Source: Bacillota bacterium (lineage in GTDB: Bacteria; Bacillota; UBA4882; UBA8346). From it: a stretch of 64,000 nucleotides of DNA. A program made the translations under genes and the position numbers. The DNA lies in the NCBI GenBank assembly GCA_023400055.1, contig JAEXFN010000018.1, forward strand, positions 496,001-560,000, written 5' to 3'. The notes under the pieces are model-generated. The model worked only from the letters and a program-made list of their open reading frames with translations. It was not told the origin of the DNA and did no database searches. Shown in pieces: positions 61,807 to 64,000 of this stretch (position 1 is its first letter; every line of letters starts with the position of its first letter).

Positions 61807-63180
61807 TTACTTGAATACTTTGCCGGGGTCGGCGGGGTCAAAATTGGGATAAACAATCCGGCTGACTTTTCCCTCGCTGATCGCTTTATCGTAGGCATTG
61901 TTATAGCGGGCATTCAGATCGGCAATCCCTTTGTCCATGTCGGATAGGCCATAGATGATCTCGGTCATCACTTGATACATATCCTTGCCTTCCGGCCGGA
62001 TGCCAATGGGAATATTGGGCCAAACTTTGTCATGCTTGTCAAACTTGAGCGCCGGCCATTTTTTGATCGTCTCGGGGTCTTTCGCCTTTTTCAGGGCGGA
62101 AGGAACCAGCACGATGCCCAAACCGTTTTCATGATATCCGGCCAGCAGCTCGTCGCTGTAAAAGTATTGGATAACCTTCCAGGCTTCTTTGGGGTGCTTG
62201 CTCTTGCTGCTCATAAAGAACCATCTTCCGGCGTTAAAAATCATATTCGATCCCTTGGCCTTGCCGTCGGGGGTAGGCAGCGGCGCGACATCCCATTCTT
62301 CCTTGGTGGGGAATTGGTTGGTATAGACGCCGGGCTCGGCATGCGTGTATGAAATATACATCCCGATCTTTCCGGCGGCAAATTGGGTTCGCAGCGGATC
62401 GATATCCAGGGCCTCGCAGCCCGGAAAGGCCGCATTGGAAGTGAATATTTCTCGATAGGCCTGCAAAACCGGTTTATAACTTGTGAAATCATATTTGCCG
62501 GTCTTAAAATTATAGCCCTGGTCAACTCCGCCGGAGCGGGTCAAGATGAAATCGACCGAGCGCTGCAACGCCGAAGCCGGGCTTTTGAAATTCTGGGCGT
62601 AGCCGTAGATGCCCTCTTTGCCGAGCTTATCGCTGATCAGCTTGGCATCCTTGACCATCTCCGCCAGGGTTTTCGGCGGTTGTTTGATCCCGACCCGCTT
62701 GAATATCCCCTGGTTGTAAATCAACCGGGTGGTGGTGCCGTTGGATGGCATGGAATAGATCTTGCCGTTCACCGTGTTGATCCCTTCGATGAATGCCCCG
62801 GAACCGAAACGTTTCTTGTAGGCGGGCGTAAGATAAGAATTAATCGGCGCCAACTCTCCGTTCGCCAACCGCTTATCGAAGACGCCGTTCGAGTCGATAA
62901 ACACATCCGGCGCTTCCCCCGTGGCAAACGCCAGGTCCAAAGTCTGCGGATAATTGTCGGAATAAATCTGATAATCGATCTCGACATCGGAATTCTGCTT
63001 GTTAAACTTATTGACCATCTCGGTCATGTACTTCGCATCATGGCGGTTGATCGTCCAGACCTTGATCTTGACCTTTTCATTGGCCGCCCAAATCGAGCCG
63101 CTGCTCAAACATAAGCCGGCCAGCAGGACCGCAACCAAAAAGGCTCCAACTACTTTTGGGTAATTTGTTCGTTTTCCCAT
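61807..63180 (-). CDS. Sugar-binding protein of ABC transporter (cluster 4)
   Basis: Family 1 binding protein of 457 residues. The signal peptide (about 1-32) ends IWA-ANE; the LAGLC segment inside it does not fit a lipobox because Leu precedes the Cys. KIKVWTINRHDAKYMTEMVNKFN and LAFATGEAPDVFIDSNG identify the family. GGGGGAG precedes the ATG at 63180; the earlier in-frame ATG has no ribosome site. Genome order suggests uptake of the products of the lyase encoded upstream. Confidence 0.93.
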   Translation of the reverse strand: MGKRTNYPKVVGAFLVAVLLAGLCLSSGSIWAANEKVKIKVWTINRHDAKYMTEMVNKFNKQNSDVEIDYQIYSDNYPQTLDLAFATGEAPDVFIDSNGVFDKRLANGELAPINSYLTPAYKKRFGSGAFIEGINTVNGKIYSMPSNGTTTRLIYNQGIFKRVGIKQPPKTLAEMVKDAKLISDKLGKEGIYGYAQNFKSPASALQRSVDFILTRSGGVDQGYNFKTGKYDFTSYKPVLQAYREIFTSNAAFPGCEALDIDPLRTQFAAGKIGMYISYTHAEPGVYTNQFPTKEEWDVAPLPTPDGKAKGSNMIFNAGRWFFMSSKSKHPKEAWKVIQYFYSDELLAGYHENGLGIVLVPSALKKAKDPETIKKWPALKFDKHDKVWPNIPIGIRPEGKDMYQVMTEIIYGLSDMDKGIADLNARYNNAYDKAISEGKVSRIVYPNFDPADPGKVFK

Positions 63181-63306
63181 GTTTCTCCCCCTTAGATTAA
63201 TGATTGGGCCGGTTTCCAACGTCCCGGTCCCCAGGTCTCGAGTTTACATGAATATCGCTTTAATTTTGAGTTAATATTTTACTAACGATAGTCAAAATTT
63301 GATGAT

Positions 63307-64000
63307 TCAGTCATGATGCGATTCCGCCGGCAACGAAATCCGATAGGGGACCTCTTTCCCACCCCGGCTGACAATCACGGTAATCCCATCCTGGCCCGCT
63401 TGAAACTGTACATCAGCGACTCCGGTCTCGCCCCGGCCGACCGTTTCAAAGAGATTGATGAAGCGGGCGCTTTTCCCGTTTACCCGGTGAATCAGATAGG
63501 ACATATCCTGAACCGAGGGATTGGAAGGACCCGCTCCGTAAAACAATTGATTCGAATCGTTGCCGAAACTGTACAGATTGAACCGGCAATTGCGCATTTC
63601 CCAGCTGGAGAGAACGCTGCCGGACGGCCGGATAACCCGCAAGTTCTTCAAATATTTAAAGGGTTTTTTGCTGCTGAATATCCCGGGATGCTCGATCGCC
63701 CGATTCGGCTGCAACTGGCCCGGGACGTGCAGCACCCAGTCGATGGGGCCCGCTTGGACGCCGTCCACCGCAAAGACTTCGATGAAATAGCTCCCGCACC
63801 ACAGAATGATCCGGCGCATGGTCACCCCGGCATAGCTCGGGTCATCCCATTGGACGATCGTATAGGAATCCAGTCCCGGATAGCCGCCATCCCAGCGCAC
63901 CTCGGTGTCCAGCAGCGTGTACTCCGGCCCTTCCCAAAAGCGCAAAACTTTGGGGTTGGCCGGCGGCTGGTTCTCCTCATGGATCATCACCGTATTATGG
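63307..64000 (-). CDS. Heparinase II/III-family polysaccharide lyase, C-terminal part
   Basis: The last 231 residues of a larger protein that continues beyond the window. The frame reaches the window edge without a true start. The visible part opens HNTVMIHEENQ, the conserved HNT...Q motif at the start of the C-terminal beta-sandwich of heparinase II/III-type lyases. It continues with YAGVTMRRIILWCGSYFIEVFAVDG and DWVLHVPG, also typical. These enzymes cleave uronic-acid-containing polysaccharides such as alginate or glycosaminoglycans by beta-elimination. It precedes the cluster 4 importer on the same strand. Confidence 0.82.
   Translation of the reverse strand, partial: HNTVMIHEENQPPANPKVLRFWEGPEYTLLDTEVRWDGGYPGLDSYTIVQWDDPSYAGVTMRRIILWCGSYFIEVFAVDGVQAGPIDWVLHVPGQLQPNRAIEHPGIFSSKKPFKYLKNLRVIRPSGSVLSSWEMRNCRFNLYSFGNDSNQLFYGAGPSNPSVQDMSYLIHRVNGKSARFINLFETVGRGETGVADVQFQAGQDGITVIVSRGGKEVPYRISLPAESHHD

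Overview
The window reads as a chromosomal segment from a diderm (two-membrane) member of the Bacillota; a Limnochordia/Hydrogenispora-like organism is my best guess, from gene content only. The Bacillota signal is four sugar ABC importers of the CUT1 type, three of them paired with YesM/YesN-type sensor kinase and AraC response-regulator genes. The outer-membrane signal is a complete TetR-adaptor-RND-TolC efflux operon, an OmpA/Pal-type peptidoglycan-binding protein, the broken 3' end of a PagL-like lipid A deacylase, and four solute-binding proteins with ordinary Ala-X-Ala signal peptides instead of lipoboxes. No rRNA, tRNA, CRISPR array or intact transposon was recognised.

Layout. 1-7.6 kb: an array of 21-bp repeats carrying DnaA-box-like 9-mers, a CLC chloride transporter, a CPA2 antiporter, a ROK regulator, a TIG/OmpA envelope protein, then 1.2 kb without genes that holds a run of strong hairpins and a second DnaA-box-like array. 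7.6-14.1 kb: RND efflux operon under a TetR regulator with three copies of a CGGACGTCCG operator. 14.2-22.5 kb: kdpFABCDE potassium uptake locus with a KdpE-box-like promoter; kdpF is a 27-codon GTG-start gene that is easily missed. 22.7-26.7 kb: an OmpR-type response regulator without a kinase, a 21-bp array, a SMUG2-like glycosylase, the PagL relic and a GT1 glycosyltransferase. 26.9-36.6 kb: sugar cluster 1 (GH43, GH42, importer, divergent RR/HK). 37.2-44.4 kb: sugar cluster 2 (Lpl-like importer plus HK/RR, no hydrolase). 45.4-47.0 kb: flavodoxin and an iron-sulfur aldo/keto reductase behind a MerR-type promoter. 47.3-55.6 kb: cluster 3 (importer, two zinc alcohol dehydrogenases, a 3-hydroxyacyl-CoA-dehydrogenase-like enzyme, a lactonase, and an XRE-cupin regulator with matching operator sites). 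56.1-64.0 kb: cluster 4 (RR, HK, importer, and the 3' end of a heparinase II/III-type lyase that runs off the window).

How the genes work together. In clusters 1, 2 and 4 a membrane kinase and an AraC-type regulator very probably sense an extracellular or periplasmic saccharide and switch on the neighbouring importer and hydrolase or lyase. Cluster 3 looks like an oxidative, non-phosphorylating route for an imported sugar or polyol. Kdp, CLC and the antiporter form an ion-homeostasis group.

The most unusual feature is non-coding. Five intergenic arrays and one short relic all repeat with an exact 21-bp period, although they fall into three clearly different sequence classes. Two of them are phased DnaA-box-like arrays. 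A separate run of about ten perfect hairpins, some with complementary loops, lies between the two DnaA-box arrays.
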